Origin: Nostoc foliaceum FACHB-393
GTDB lineage: Bacteria > Cyanobacteriota > Cyanobacteriia > Cyanobacteriales > Nostocaceae
Length of the DNA: 64,000 nt
Assembly (NCBI RefSeq): GCF_014698505.1
Contig: NZ_JACJTD010000006.1
Location: forward strand, 151,527-215,526
Reading direction: 5' to 3'
Shown: positions 36,073-45,338 of the stretch, one piece after another
Numbering within the stretch: position 1 is the first letter of the stretch
Layout of the letters: the number at the start of each line of letters is the position of its first letter
The notes under the pieces: generated by a model
What the model was told of the DNA's origin: nothing
Database searches by the model: none
Seen by the model: the letters and a program-made list of their open reading frames with translations, nothing else
Position numbers and translations under genes: made by a program

Positions 36073-36090
36073 CGCAAAATTAATTTTGCG
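36073..36090. promoter_or_regulatory. 18-bp perfect palindrome between rsmE and the TPR gene
   Basis: CGCAAAATTAATTTTGCG is perfectly symmetric. It lies 16 bases after the rsmE stop and 31 bases before the TPR start codon. It could be an operator or an RNA hairpin end for rsmE. Confidence 0.5.
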
Positions 36091-36105
36091 TGAGGTATAA
36101 ATCAT

Positions 36106-36813
36106 TTATACTTCACAAATTGCGGTAATCAAGGATAATGCTACTACTGGGGCTGTAACTGCCCTCAGGATGCGGCGACCAAGGGAAACAGGTTCAAATC
36201 CAGATGCGATCGCATTCTCAATTTCTTGTGTTGTCCATCCTCCCTCTGGGCCGGTGGCAATGACAATCTCGCCAGAGATGCTATTCAGCACTTTGTTTAA
36301 ATGGGGATACTCACCACGAGCTTCACAAATGTAACGGTGACTTGTCTGATTAGCGGTGACAGCAGTGTTAAAAGCAACAGGTTCTAAAATTGTTGGTACA
36401 AACGAGCGCTCTGATTGTTCGGCAGCTTCCGCAGCGATGCGCCGCCAGCGTTCGAGCTTTTGAGGACTAGGATGAAGCAAAGTGCGATCGCTCAATACGG
36501 GTACAATACAAGCTACTCCTAACTCTGTACAACACCGCACCACTTCATCAAATCCATTGCCTTTAGGTAACGCCACCATCAACGTAATTGCTACAGGTAA
36601 TTCTGTTTCCACTAAAAGTGATTCTAAAACCTGTGCTTGTTCCCCTGCTAGCTGCGCTAACCACCATTTTCCCTTACCATCCATTGCAATAAAGCGATCG
36701 CCTTCACGCAAGCGCAACACACGCCCCAAATAATGCTGCTGTTCTTTAGTGATCAAAATTTGCCCTTGTTGGAATTGGGAAGGTGCGATCGCAATTCTTT
36801 GCAGTTGAGACAT
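36106..36813 (-). CDS. rsmE: 16S rRNA (uracil-1498-N3)-methyltransferase
   Basis: The 235-residue SPOUT-class enzyme methylates U1498 of 16S rRNA using S-adenosylmethionine. Visible blocks are HYLGRVLRLREGDRF (PUA-like N-terminal domain), VALPKGNGFDEVVRCCTELG, the SAM-binding IATGPEGGWTTQEIE and SLGRRILRAVTAPVVAL, the deep-knot region. The ATG at 36813 gives the usual length; the frame extends 18 codons further up but without family similarity. It is followed by the TPR gene. Confidence 0.94.
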   Translation of the reverse strand: MSQLQRIAIAPSQFQQGQILITKEQQHYLGRVLRLREGDRFIAMDGKGKWWLAQLAGEQAQVLESLLVETELPVAITLMVALPKGNGFDEVVRCCTELGVACIVPVLSDRTLLHPSPQKLERWRRIAAEAAEQSERSFVPTILEPVAFNTAVTANQTSHRYICEARGEYPHLNKVLNSISGEIVIATGPEGGWTTQEIENAIASGFEPVSLGRRILRAVTAPVVALSLITAICEV

Positions 36814-36900
36814 GAGATTTGAGAATTTCAAGAATATAAAATCAAAGATGGACACAGATAAATCCATCTGTGTCCATCATGGTTTGATTACTGATTCGGC

Positions 36901-38817
36901 TTACGAAAGATTCTGGAAGTAAGCTTCTAGCGCTTCAGTCACTAACTGAGTCATCGGCTTACCTTGGCTTTCTGCTACTTCCTTCAACTTGCTATAAACC
37001 TCTTCTTTCAAATTCACCCGATGGCGCGATTTATTTGCACCATTGGCTGTTTGGGGATCGTAGGTAGCAGCAAATTCGCGGATGGCATCAAAACCAACGC
37101 GATCGCAAAAATCACCAAAGCTTTCCTTGGATTTCCGAGATTTTTTAAAGTAAACAAAAATCGGCTCTAGGAAGGTGTCTAAATCATTATGGTGCAGTTT
37201 ATCTATGTAAGGTTGTGCCAGTCGAGTCTGATTTGGCGAACCTCCTAACCATAATTGGTAAGATTCTGGAGCGCTACCGACAAAGCCCAATTCTGCTAAG
37301 TAAGGACGAGCGCAACCGTTGGGGCATCCTGTCATCCTTATCACAAAATGCTCATTTTGTAAACCAACTTTATCTAACAGAGCGCGAACCCGCTCTAAAA
37401 TACCTGGTATTGCGCGTTCTGATTCCGTGATTGCCAAACCGCAAGTGGGCAAAGCCGGACAAGCCATTGCATAGCGCACTAAAGGTTCGATTTTACTAGG
37501 GTCGTCTCCTACACCGTGACGGCTGAGAATGTCTTGAATAGCTTGCTTGTTATCTGGTTCAATATCGTAAAAAATCAGGTTGTGGTTGGCTGTCAAACGG
37601 ATGGACAAGTTGAACTGTTCGACAATTTCCCGCAAAGCGGTTTTCAGTTGAAACGAACCTTCATCCTTAACTCGACCATTGTCAATGGAAATTCCTAAGA
37701 ATAGCTTGCCATCACCTTGTTCATTCCAGCCCAGGAAGTCGTAATATTTAAACTCTGGCAGTGGTTTGAAAGCTTCGAGTGGTTTACCAAAATATTCTTC
37801 AACTTGGGTGCGGAATTTATCTACGCCCCAATCGTTGATTAGATATTTTAATCTGGCATGACGACGATCGGTGCGATCGCCATAGTCTCTCTGGGTCGCA
37901 ACAATCGCTTTCACTATGTCGTAAACGTCATCCTTCGCCACATAACCGATGGGGTCTGCTAACCTAGCGAAAGTTTCTTCTTTACCGTGGGTTCTACCTA
38001 AACCACCACCAGCAAAAATATTAAATCCTTCTAATTGCTTCTTCTTATTGGTAATTACTACCAACGTCAGGTCTTGGGAATACAAATCTATCGAATTATC
38101 TCCTGGCACCGTCACGCAAATTTTGAATTTGCGGGGCATATAGTGAGTGCCATAAATTGGTTCTTCGTTGTCATGAATAATTGTGCCATTCCCATTGCGC
38201 TGTCGGGCTGCCTTTACCTCTGGGTCTTCTTCAGCACTAATTGCTTTTTCCCCATCTAACCAAATTTCGTAATAAGCACCTGTTTGCGCTGTCAGCAAGT
38301 CAGCAATATTCTGGGCATACTCCCAAGCATACTGGTACTCTGGACGATTCTTAAAAGGGGCTGGTGGTGCCATCACGTTGCGGTTAATGTCGCCGCAAGC
38401 TCCCAAAGTTGAACCCAGGTTCTTGACAATGGTGGCAATTGCTGATTTAAGATTCTTCTTTAAAATTCCGTGCAGTTGGAAACCTTGACGGGTTGTTGCT
38501 CGTAGCGTGTGATTGCCATACTCATCAGCTATTTTATCTAAAGCCAGATACAGCTGCGGCGGTACTAAACCACCCGGATTTTTTGTCCGCAGCATAAACT
38601 GGTAATCTTTTTCCTGTCCCTTGGTGCGGTTGTCGCGGTTATCCTGCTGATAGGAACCATGATACTTCAAAAGCTGCACCGCACTTTCGGTAAAATGTGT
38701 AGTGTCTTGAAGAATTTCAGTTGCTACAGGTTCACGCAGAAAATTACTATTTTCCTTGATTCCTTCTACTTTGGAAGGCTTACGGCTAGCGATAGGGGAA
38801 GGAGCAGATTTAACCAT
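36901..38817 (-). CDS. sir: Ferredoxin-dependent sulfite reductase with a ribbon-helix-helix-like tail
   Basis: The 638-residue enzyme reduces sulfite to sulfide with electrons from ferredoxin. Siroheme/[4Fe-4S] cysteines are C453 and C459 (CPALPTC) and C498 and C502 (TGCPNGC). Siroheme-binding arginines lie in [12 protein letters not shown] and [12 protein letters not shown]. The last 43 residues (about 596-638: [20 protein letters not shown] then [13 protein letters not shown]) look like a ribbon-helix-helix DNA-binding unit and are not part of the catalytic fold. It lies 87 bases upstream of rsmE and may be a separate transcript. Confidence 0.95.
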   Translation of the reverse strand: MVKSAPSPIASRKPSKVEGIKENSNFLREPVATEILQDTTHFTESAVQLLKYHGSYQQDNRDNRTKGQEKDYQFMLRTKNPGGLVPPQLYLALDKIADEYGNHTLRATTRQGFQLHGILKKNLKSAIATIVKNLGSTLGACGDINRNVMAPPAPFKNRPEYQYAWEYAQNIADLLTAQTGAYYEIWLDGEKAISAEEDPEVKAARQRNGNGTIIHDNEEPIYGTHYMPRKFKICVTVPGDNSIDLYSQDLTLVVITNKKKQLEGFNIFAGGGLGRTHGKEETFARLADPIGYVAKDDVYDIVKAIVATQRDYGDRTDRRHARLKYLINDWGVDKFRTQVEEYFGKPLEAFKPLPEFKYYDFLGWNEQGDGKLFLGISIDNGRVKDEGSFQLKTALREIVEQFNLSIRLTANHNLIFYDIEPDNKQAIQDILSRHGVGDDPSKIEPLVRYAMACPALPTCGLAITESERAIPGILERVRALLDKVGLQNEHFVIRMTGCPNGCARPYLAELGFVGSAPESYQLWLGGSPNQTRLAQPYIDKLHHNDLDTFLEPIFVYFKKSRKSKESFGDFCDRVGFDAIREFAATYDPQTANGANKSRHRVNLKEEVYSKLKEVAESQGKPMTQLVTEALEAYFQNLS

Positions 38818-39057
38818 TAGACTTGTATAGTATTCTCAATAAAGCATTACGTAGACGCCGAATCAGCACCCTTCGGCTACTTGATCCCCGGTAATCCGGC
38901 CGGAATAATGAGGAATATTTTAATTTTACCACGGCAAAAGCCGGCTTTGTCAGTGATGTAATACTTAACAAAACCAGCTTTTTGGAGTAGTGAGTTTTAA
39001 GTGCTGAGTCCTGAGTACTTAAGTAAAGTATAAACTGACTGAGGACTCAATAATCTT

Positions 39058-39597
39058 TTATTTGAAGCGATATCCAATACCGCCATTGATACTAACAGCA
39101 GGAGTATCGCTATTTTGGTAGGCACCAAGCCCGACTTTAGCATTAGTGTAGACAAGGAAGTTGTTAGCAACTTCCGATTCAACACCAGCACCTACCACTA
39201 CTGAATCTTTGTTACCTATAGGAGTTGGTGAGCCATCTTTCTCTACAAAAGAATAACCACCAGTTAAATAGGCATTAGTTCTATTAGCGATGGGCACATC
39301 CACAGAAAGTTCTGGGATAATGGCACTTGTTTTATCACTCCAGAGGACATTACCGCGTGCAGAAAATGGCGTAGTTCCTAATTTCACACGACCTGTAACA
39401 TTACCACCAAATGTGGCATCATCGTTGATACCTTGTCCGCCGCTGGTAACGCCAGCTGCAACACCAGCACCAACATAGCTAGCATCAGTACCCTTTTTAG
39501 TTTCAGCAGAAGCTTGACCAGCTGATAGGAAAAAAGGAGCAACTATTAAGGAAGACAATGCAGAAATTGTCATGAAAGACTTGAGTAAGCGTTTCAT
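39058..39597 (-). CDS. Small outer-membrane beta-barrel-like protein
   Basis: The 179-residue protein has a Sec signal peptide (about 1-32, MKRLLKSFMTISALSSLIVA, cleavage after GQASA). The mature part alternates polar and hydrophobic residues, is rich in Gly and Val, and ends in a terminal aromatic-basic GYRFK, as expected for a small beta-barrel or porin-like protein. The ATG at 39597 is preferred over an upstream TTG. I see no specific family. A repeat region follows its stop. Its location suggests the outer membrane or periplasm. Confidence 0.65.
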   Translation of the reverse strand: MKRLLKSFMTISALSSLIVAPFFLSAGQASAETKKGTDASYVGAGVAAGVTSGGQGINDDATFGGNVTGRVKLGTTPFSARGNVLWSDKTSAIIPELSVDVPIANRTNAYLTGGYSFVEKDGSPTPIGNKDSVVVGAGVESEVANNFLVYTNAKVGLGAYQNSDTPAVSINGGIGYRFK

Positions 39598-39990
39598 AAT
39601 TTTTACCAAATTTTGTATTTTTTACTTGTATATTCCAAGTCGAAAATTGTATGAGAATGTTCCAAATGTTTCCCAGATTTTATTAAATGAATGTTGCTAT
39701 TGATGCATAGCGCTTAGAGGCAAGCTATCCCTGAGAATAATAAATAAGCTGTTATAATTACATTCAATGTCTTTTCATCCGGGGTCTTTGTTCCAAAAAT
39801 AGACGCTTTGAAAACTGGCACAATATTTGGAACTAAAACTAAGCCGGGATATGGTAAATAAAATACCCGATTAACAATTTTTGCCGAACTTTTCACAGAG
39901 GATGAAAAAGTAGGCTGTAGCATCTGTTGCAACAAGCTATAGAGCGAATCTATAAAGTTAATTTTGAGCAATTCTTGTGGAGATTGAATA
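39598..39990. other. 393-base region between OM protein and DraG-like genes
   Basis: An 85-codon open frame on the minus strand (39714-39971) has no recognisable features and is probably chance. Promoters for the two divergent genes must lie here. I see no strong hairpin. Confidence 0.4.
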
Positions 39991-40932
39991 ATGCTAACCG
40001 CTGCAAAAACGTTGTCTGGTTTGATGGGTTTATGTGTCGGTGATGCGTTGGGTGTGCCGGTGGAGTTTACTAGCCGCGCTGAACGAGTAAAATCTCCAGT
40101 GACAACGATGTTAGGTTATGGCACATGGAATCAACCACCAGGAACTTGGTCAGATGACAGTTCCTTAAGCTTTTGCTTGGCAGAATGCCTTTGTCGGGGG
40201 TATTCGTTGGATGCCATAGCCAATTCCTTCTGGCGGTGGTACAAGGAGGCTTACTGGACTCCCCGTGGCGATGTCTTTGATATTGGTCAAACTACCCACA
40301 CAGCAATTATGCGCCTGAAACAGGGAGTTGTTCCTCATCAGGCGGGTGGCAAGGTTGAAAATAGTAATGGCAATGGTTCGTTGATGAGAATCTTGCCGAT
40401 GGCTTATTGTCACAGAAGCTTCACTTTAAGCGAATTGCTGGCACGGGTGCATGATGTTTCGGCGATTACTCATGCTCATGCGCGATCGCAGATGGCCTGT
40501 GGCATTTATATTAGTATTGCAGTGGCGCTCTTGGAAGGGGCTGACCTTCAAACAGCTTATTTACAAGGATTGCAAGACATCCAAACAATTTATTCTGTGC
40601 GGGAGTTTTTGTTAGAGAAGCCGCATTTTGGCAGAGTTTTCAGTGGTGAAATTGCCAAAGTACCAGTGGAAGAGATTAATTCTGGTGGCTATGTGATTGA
40701 TACCTTAGAGTCATCCTTATGGTGCTTGTTAAATAGCTCATCTTATTCTGAAGCAGTGCTGAAAGCTGTCAACTTAGGCGGAGATACAGATACTACCGCT
40801 GCCGTCACCGGTGGGTTAGCGGGTATTTACTACGGCGTGGAAAATATTCCCAGACAATGGATGAACCAAATTGCCCGTAAACAGGACATTATCTACTTGG
40901 CAGAGCGTTTTGCAAGGGCTGTTTACGCTTAG
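39991..40932 (+). CDS. ADP-ribosylglycohydrolase (DraG family)
   Basis: The 313-residue protein has the family metal-binding pattern: GDALGVPVEFTSR near the start, TWSDDSSLSFCLAE (about 50-63), NGNGSLMRILP and LGGDTDTTAAVTGGLAG near the end. These acidic residues bind two magnesium or manganese ions and remove ADP-ribose from proteins or small molecules. True DraG reactivates nitrogenase reductase; without a DraT neighbour the target here is open. The start ATG at 39991 fits the first helix. Confidence 0.9.
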   Translation: MLTAAKTLSGLMGLCVGDALGVPVEFTSRAERVKSPVTTMLGYGTWNQPPGTWSDDSSLSFCLAECLCRGYSLDAIANSFWRWYKEAYWTPRGDVFDIGQTTHTAIMRLKQGVVPHQAGGKVENSNGNGSLMRILPMAYCHRSFTLSELLARVHDVSAITHAHARSQMACGIYISIAVALLEGADLQTAYLQGLQDIQTIYSVREFLLEKPHFGRVFSGEIAKVPVEEINSGGYVIDTLESSLWCLLNSSSYSEAVLKAVNLGGDTDTTAAVTGGLAGIYYGVENIPRQWMNQIARKQDIIYLAERFARAVYA

Positions 40933-40944
40933 GACAACATTTCA

Positions 40945-41040
40945 TTAATTCTTTGCGTCCCTCTGTGCTTACCTTCGCGGTCCTATCCTGCGGGAAGGCG
41001 TTCGCGTAGCGTCTCGTAGAGAAGCGCCTATGCGTTTAAA
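40945..41040. repeat. Dispersed GC-rich repeat (GCGGGAAGGCGTTCGCGTAGC)
   Basis: CTTTGCGTCCCTCTGTGCTTAC is followed by GCGGGAAGGCGTTCGCGTAG and CGTCTCGTAGAGAAGCGCC, a frequently dispersed Nostoc repeat with internal inverted symmetry. Fragments of the same type occur at 24150 and 38855. Confidence 0.6.
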
Positions 41041-41090
41041 TTTCAACCCTCAATTCGCCACGATTTTACGCAAAGCTTTACTTAGAGTTA

Positions 41091-41155
41091 TTAGTTGAGA
41101 GGAAAAAGTGAGGAGTTATGAAAATTCTAACTCCTCACTCTTTAACTTTTAACTT
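41091..41155. repeat. GAGGAGTTATG / TAACTCCTCACT hairpin repeat
   Basis: GTGAGGAGTTATGAAAATTC pairs with TAACTCCTCAC. It is the same class as the repeat at 67-135. It overlaps the last codons of cutA on the minus strand. Confidence 0.6.
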
Positions 41156-41468
41156 GCTGAGAAATCCACTGCAAGTAGGCTTGAGAACTGGCAACAATTG
41201 GTAAAGCAATAATTTCTGGCACTTCATAGGTGTGCAGTTCCTTAATTTTGGCTTCCATTGCCGGAAATTGTGCCAAATCAGTTTTAATCAATAATTGCCA
41301 TTCTTGCTCTTTATGCAGTTCCCCTTGCCATCTGTAAATTGAGTGGATTGGTAACAGACTCACACAAGCAGCGAGTTTAGCTTCCACAAGGGCATTTGCA
41401 ATTGTTTCTGCCTCCTGGATGTTGCCAGTTGTCACCAATACCACACCATAGCCAGCAGGTGTCTCCAT
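41142..41468 (-). CDS. cutA: Divalent-cation tolerance protein CutA
   Basis: The 108-residue protein shows the CutA1 trimer signature: YGVVLVTTGNIQEAETIANA, AACVSLLPIHSIYRWQGELH, EWQLLIKTD and YEVPEIIALPI. CutA1 binds divalent metals and has a PII-like fold; its physiological role is still debated. The gene starts 5 bases after the HTH-protein stop, in the same direction, so it is the last gene of a three-gene run with the 8-TM protein and the HTH protein. Confidence 0.95.
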   Translation of the reverse strand: METPAGYGVVLVTTGNIQEAETIANALVEAKLAACVSLLPIHSIYRWQGELHKEQEWQLLIKTDLAQFPAMEAKIKELHTYEVPEIIALPIVASSQAYLQWISQQVKS

Positions 41469-41473
41469 GACCT

Positions 41474-42487
41474 CTAAACCGTCGCAGACAAAGAATATAC
41501 CTGACCATCAATCAGCAGTCGTGTAATGCCCTTAGCTTGGAGATGAGTCCGAGCCTTATGGAGCATTTTACTATCGGGAACTTTAATCACGCGATCGCGC
41601 TTCGTAGAAAAACGCTTTGCAACGCGATGGTTATCAAACACTGGCAGAGTTCTTTGCTGGGTTTCCAGGCTGGGAATTTGCCCCAAGTCACCAAAGTCCT
41701 TGAGAGGTCGGGTAATTAATTCCGAAGAACGGTCAATCACCAAATAGCAAGTTTTCGGCAAATTGGCTATCGACAGAGGTAAAACTTGAACTGATGCTTC
41801 ACCTGGTCTTCTTTTTGTGACTAACGGCCTTTGGTCATCCAGGTCATCGTCATCAAAATCTTCTTCCTCAAAGTCGTCATCTTCTAAATCATCATCTTCT
41901 AAATCGTCCAAATCATCCGATTCGTCTAGCAAATCTTCGCCCAGCATGTGCGCGATGACGGCCGCTCCTGGATGCTCATTCTTTAGCGGTGGGATAGGGA
42001 TGCTAACGATTTCCGGCGGCTTTGGCTCTGGAGTTTCTAATTTCTCTGTGACTCGGAGTTTGGGTTTTTCCGCCGCCGAGGGGCGTCGCCGCACTCGTCT
42101 ACTAGCAGCGAGTGACTCCGCCGTTTCCTCTGAGTAAAGTTGCTCCTCTACATGAATTACCCGACGTGGCTGCGGCTCAACCTTCGGCACTTCCACAGGG
42201 TGGCTCTCGATGGGTGGAACTTCTATCTCAAGCTCTGGTTGACTCAGCAGCGGTAATTGCTCGTAGCTTACCTGCGCCCTACCCTCAGGAGTTCTTGCAG
42301 CCCGCTTTAAGGAGACTAAGTATTCATACTCATCTTCTGGCAAAGTGCTTTTGAGCAGGCGACTAATTGTCGAATTACTCACACCATAGCGGTCTGCCAA
42401 AGTTGAGGTTGTTTCGGCAGTCTCTCGATATAACTTAAGAATTTCTTGCTTGTCAGAGTCTGTTAGTTTTCTCACGGTAGATACCAA
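41474..42487 (-). CDS. HTH protein with long acidic tract, conserved cyanobacterial, unknown function
   Basis: The 337-residue protein has an N-terminal helix-turn-helix (about 5-60: LTDSDKQEILKLYRETAETT, ADRYGVSNSTISRLL) like those of transposases and small regulators. A proline/glutamate-rich linker is followed by an almost pure Asp/Glu tract of about 35 residues (DESDDLDDLEDDDLEDDD...). The conserved C-terminal domain begins near PLSIANLPKTCYLVIDRSSE. It has no transposase catalytic domain. It lies between the 8-TM gene (12 bases upstream) and cutA (5 bases downstream). Confidence 0.75.
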   Translation of the reverse strand: MVSTVRKLTDSDKQEILKLYRETAETTSTLADRYGVSNSTISRLLKSTLPEDEYEYLVSLKRAARTPEGRAQVSYEQLPLLSQPELEIEVPPIESHPVEVPKVEPQPRRVIHVEEQLYSEETAESLAASRRVRRRPSAAEKPKLRVTEKLETPEPKPPEIVSIPIPPLKNEHPGAAVIAHMLGEDLLDESDDLDDLEDDDLEDDDFEEEDFDDDDLDDQRPLVTKRRPGEASVQVLPLSIANLPKTCYLVIDRSSELITRPLKDFGDLGQIPSLETQQRTLPVFDNHRVAKRFSTKRDRVIKVPDSKMLHKARTHLQAKGITRLLIDGQVYSLSATV

Positions 42488-42499
42488 AAATCTTTATTA

Positions 42500-43351
42500 C
42501 TAAGCTCGTTTTCGTCCGCTGGTACGCCGCGTTCGTCTTAGTGATGCGTCATATTCTAAGACAGCGCCCAGTCCAAATAACACTCCACTAAACACCCAAA
42601 ACACTTCTAATATCTCCCCACTTTGATAATTGGGGTCTTGGGCGTATTTAAACCACATATCTGCAATGTAGAGCGAAAATGCCGCCGCTGCAATCATTCG
42701 CCAAGACTGGGAAACTCTTCCCCCCCAAAAGGCTAATAGCAGAGTGGTAGCAATAATTAACAAAACCACATCGCTAACTACGTAAAACCAATTCAAAATA
42801 GCGACTAGCAGTTCTGAGGGTGTTCCCTGTTGCATAGAAATCCACCATGCTAACAAACTACCGAACATTGCAATTGCTAACACAATGAGCCACTGCCATT
42901 TTTCCAGATTGATTCGCCTGGAAGCCACAGCTAAAATCATGCCTGCGCCAAGTAATAGATAACTAAGTACAAAAAATATATCGCCTAAAGACACATCCGG
43001 TTCATCTTTTAAAATTATTTCGGTATAGCCGAAAATTATCCCCCCAACGAAATAGGAAAGCATACCTAAGCCAATTAAGAGCCAAACATTTCGGCCACTG
43101 ACGATTTGCGGACTTAGCCAGTTCCTCAAGCATAAGATACTGGCACCCAAATAAGCTAAAGCTTCAAAAATATTTGTGCCAATCACATACCACTCGGCCC
43201 GGCTTTCTATGCCATCTGCTCCGGGAACTTTGGCACTAAACAACAAAAAGTATAGCAGTGCCAGTACGGCCCAGCCAATATTAGCTAAGACAATGTTCTG
43301 AGTGGTGAAAATTGATTTAGAAAGGAACGAATTCTCGTAAGAGTTATTCAT
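42500..43351 (-). CDS. Eight-helix membrane protein of unknown function
   Basis: The 283-residue protein shows eight hydrophobic segments, starting with NIVLANIGWAVLALLYFLL and ending with VFWVFSGVLFGLGAVLEYDA. The tail (RRTRRTSGRKRA) is strongly basic and cytoplasmic by the positive-inside rule. There is no signature I can name; it resembles cyanobacterial DUF proteins with paired tryptophans in the helices. It leads the run with the HTH protein and cutA. Confidence 0.7.
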   Translation of the reverse strand: MNNSYENSFLSKSIFTTQNIVLANIGWAVLALLYFLLFSAKVPGADGIESRAEWYVIGTNIFEALAYLGASILCLRNWLSPQIVSGRNVWLLIGLGMLSYFVGGIIFGYTEIILKDEPDVSLGDIFFVLSYLLLGAGMILAVASRRINLEKWQWLIVLAIAMFGSLLAWWISMQQGTPSELLVAILNWFYVVSDVVLLIIATTLLLAFWGGRVSQSWRMIAAAAFSLYIADMWFKYAQDPNYQSGEILEVFWVFSGVLFGLGAVLEYDASLRRTRRTSGRKRA

Positions 43352-43491
43352 AGGGCTTGACTATGTAGATGCACTCTGGCAGTATTTTGAGTTAAAGGAC
43401 TGTATGTCTAGCAGTGTGTCTACTAGGTAATACACAATCGGACACCAAAAGCAAGTGCCAGTGGCAGGAACTTTGTTAAAGAATTTCCATG

Positions 43492-44151
43492 CTACTGCCA
43501 TAGTTTACCTAGTGGCGATTGATTTAGCCAAGCGAAAAATAGCGAGCGCTCGGCTTCTGGCATATCTTCTAGCTTATAAATCACTTGTTTGGTAAAATTA
43601 GCGTTGCCAAAATACGCCTTTCCTAATCGATGCAGTTCTTGTAATAAGATAACTACATGATTTTCTTGCCAATCAGGTATTTTGGCTGTCGGTAACGGAT
43701 TAGTAGATACCAAATATTTCACTGCTTCTAAGGAAGATGCTTGAGGAAATTGCTTCTGCTTTAACACTTCCGCAATATCTTTTTCAAATAATGCAGCTTG
43801 CCGAGCACCCAAAAAATCTTCAATGTCGATAGAAACACCTTGCAACAGCAAAATACTGGCTTGGACTAAAATCGCCGTTTTGCCATGACCACCTGTGTCA
43901 CTATCCAGTTGCTCTAAACGGATTTTACCCCAGACGCTAAAGCGTTCCGGTTCCTCCAATAAAACACAGGCTTTACCCCGATTATCCGTTAATTCTCTCC
44001 ATAAGGCTCTAGCTTCTTCCTCTTGACTAGCTTTGAAAACACTAATCAAGCGAAAAGTCTGCCCTTGATAATTGAGAATCGGCACCTGCTGATCCTTTTT
44101 TGGGTGCTGAATGCTTGATATTTCAACATCCTGCCGTTTGAGAATAAACAT
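43492..44151 (-). CDS. Conserved cyanobacterial protein, unknown function
   Basis: The 219-residue soluble protein begins MFILKRQDVEISSIQHPKKD and contains LWRELTDNRGKACVLLEEPE and GHGKTAILVQASILLLQGV. Its C-terminal half is helical. I believe it belongs to a family named after a Nostoc punctiforme locus, but I cannot name a function. No membrane segment or signal is seen. It is the last minus-strand gene before the tRNA cluster. Confidence 0.7.
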   Translation of the reverse strand: MFILKRQDVEISSIQHPKKDQQVPILNYQGQTFRLISVFKASQEEEARALWRELTDNRGKACVLLEEPERFSVWGKIRLEQLDSDTGGHGKTAILVQASILLLQGVSIDIEDFLGARQAALFEKDIAEVLKQKQFPQASSLEAVKYLVSTNPLPTAKIPDWQENHVVILLQELHRLGKAYFGNANFTKQVIYKLEDMPEAERSLFFAWLNQSPLGKLWQ

Positions 44152-44508
44152 GGCACTAGCAAATAACTCCTCACAGGGGCACTCTTAATATGGAATATAT
44201 AATGGCATTTGGCAGCATCGCCAAGGCTGAAATTACCTAGCATACTGTGGAAATGAGCCTAGCGATCGCCAGATACTTCCCGAAGGTAGCCGCCCAGAGG
44301 GCGTTGGCATTAACAGGCAAATAACCCCTTGACAACTCAATATATCTAAACCAGTACCCCATCTGTTTCGTTTTCGGTGTAGATTGACTAACTAGCGACT
44401 AGCATCTTAGCCTTGCTAGTAGTAAATCTGCAATTTTTGATTGCTTCTTGGTAGGTGAAGACGATATAATAGTGTAGATGACTCCTTCGGGAGCCATTAT
44501 TTTGTTTT
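44152..44508. other. Spacer upstream of tRNA-Arg
   Basis: It holds dispersed-repeat fragments (CCCGAAGGTAGCCGCCCAGAG near 44280) and, at its right end, the promoter of tRNA-Arg plus a small hairpin CTCCTTCGGGAG (44482-44493). No gene is visible. Confidence 0.45.
44441..44470 (+). promoter_or_regulatory. Candidate sigma-70-type promoter of tRNA-Arg
   Basis: TTGCTT (44441-44446) and a perfect TATAAT (44465-44470) are separated by 18 bases, with the tRNA starting about 39 bases later. Confidence 0.6.
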
Positions 44509-44581
44509 GGGCGCGTAGCTCAGTGGATAGAGCAATTGCCTTCTAAGCAATCGGTCGCAGGTTCGAACCCTGCCGCGCTCG
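44509..44581 (+). tRNA. tRNA-Arg (anticodon TCT)
   Basis: The 73-base gene folds as a standard cloverleaf. The acceptor stem GGGCGCG pairs with CGCGCTC (one G-U), the anticodon stem ATTGC/GCAAT frames the loop CTTCTAA with anticodon TCT, and the T-arm contains GGTTCGAACC. CCA is not encoded and there is no intron. A nuclease pseudogene begins 67 bases downstream. Confidence 0.97.
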
Positions 44582-44647
44582 TTTTAACTCAATATAAACC
44601 CTCAAGCGGTGTGAAATGATATGATGATTTTCACCTTTGAGGGTTAG

Positions 44648-45308
44648 TTGTTGCTGCATCATACCAAGAACAAGGGCGATATTGCTGCTACGAAAGCGAT
44701 CGCGGATCTAACGCTTAAAGGATATTTGATTCTCACGCCAGTTGTTTGTGAGCATTTACCTTTTGATTTTGTTGCCTAACAAAGACGATAAATTTTACAA
44801 AATCCAAGCTAAATACGCGGGAGATAATAGAGTAGTCAATAAAACTATTTGGGTAGATAAAAATGGGACTCATCAGAAGAAGTACAAAGTAAATGACTTT
44901 GACTTTTATGCTGTTTATCTGCCTGACATAGATAAAGTTGTTTATCCATCAATTAACTTTAAGGGTTGCTACATAACTACCCAGATACCTAATTCACCTA
45001 CACCCTTTTACTGGTGGGAGGATTTTACAGACTTTACTGAAGCAGCGTCTAAGCGAACCTACAAAGAGTTTGGCGTTGATTTAACAACTAGAAAGGTTAA
45101 CCCACACTCTAGAATTCATACCAGGAAAGTTGAAAGACCATCAAAAGAAGAACTAGAAAAATTGGTCTGGGAAAGGCCAACCGCACAAATTGGGAGAGAT
45201 TTTGGCGTGTCTGATAAGGCTGTAGAAAAGTGGTGTAAGGCTTATGGTTTAGAAAAGCCACCTAGAGGCTATTGGGTTAAGAAAGCTCATGAAAAAATAG
45301 AAACTTAA
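44648..45308 (+). pseudogene. Frameshifted PD-(D/E)XK endonuclease gene (I-Ssp6803I-like family)
   Basis: From a TTG start near 44648 one frame reads HHTKNKGDIAATKAIADLTL then LPFDFVA and stops at 44777-44779. The next frame continues at once with NKDDKFYKIQAKYA (the Q-x-K catalytic lysine motif), DFDFYAVYLPDIDKVVYPSI and a C-terminal helix-turn-helix (AQIGRDFGVSDKAVEKWCKA). Joined, the two halves match the group-I-intron-associated endonuclease family. A single-base deletion at about 44777 explains the break. The downstream 188-codon frame is otherwise intact. No intron is present in the adjacent tRNA-Arg. Confidence 0.8.
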
Positions 45309-45338
45309 TGCTTCTCTTTCGTTTATTTTAATTTAAAA

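Noticed and set aside
39714..39971. 85-codon minus-strand frame between the OM protein and DraG-like genes
   Set aside because: No homology I recognise, no clear ribosome-binding site, composition like spacer.
44509..44581. Group I intron in tRNA-Arg, suggested by the homing-endonuclease-like neighbour
   Set aside because: The tRNA folds completely over 73 contiguous bases; no intron is present.
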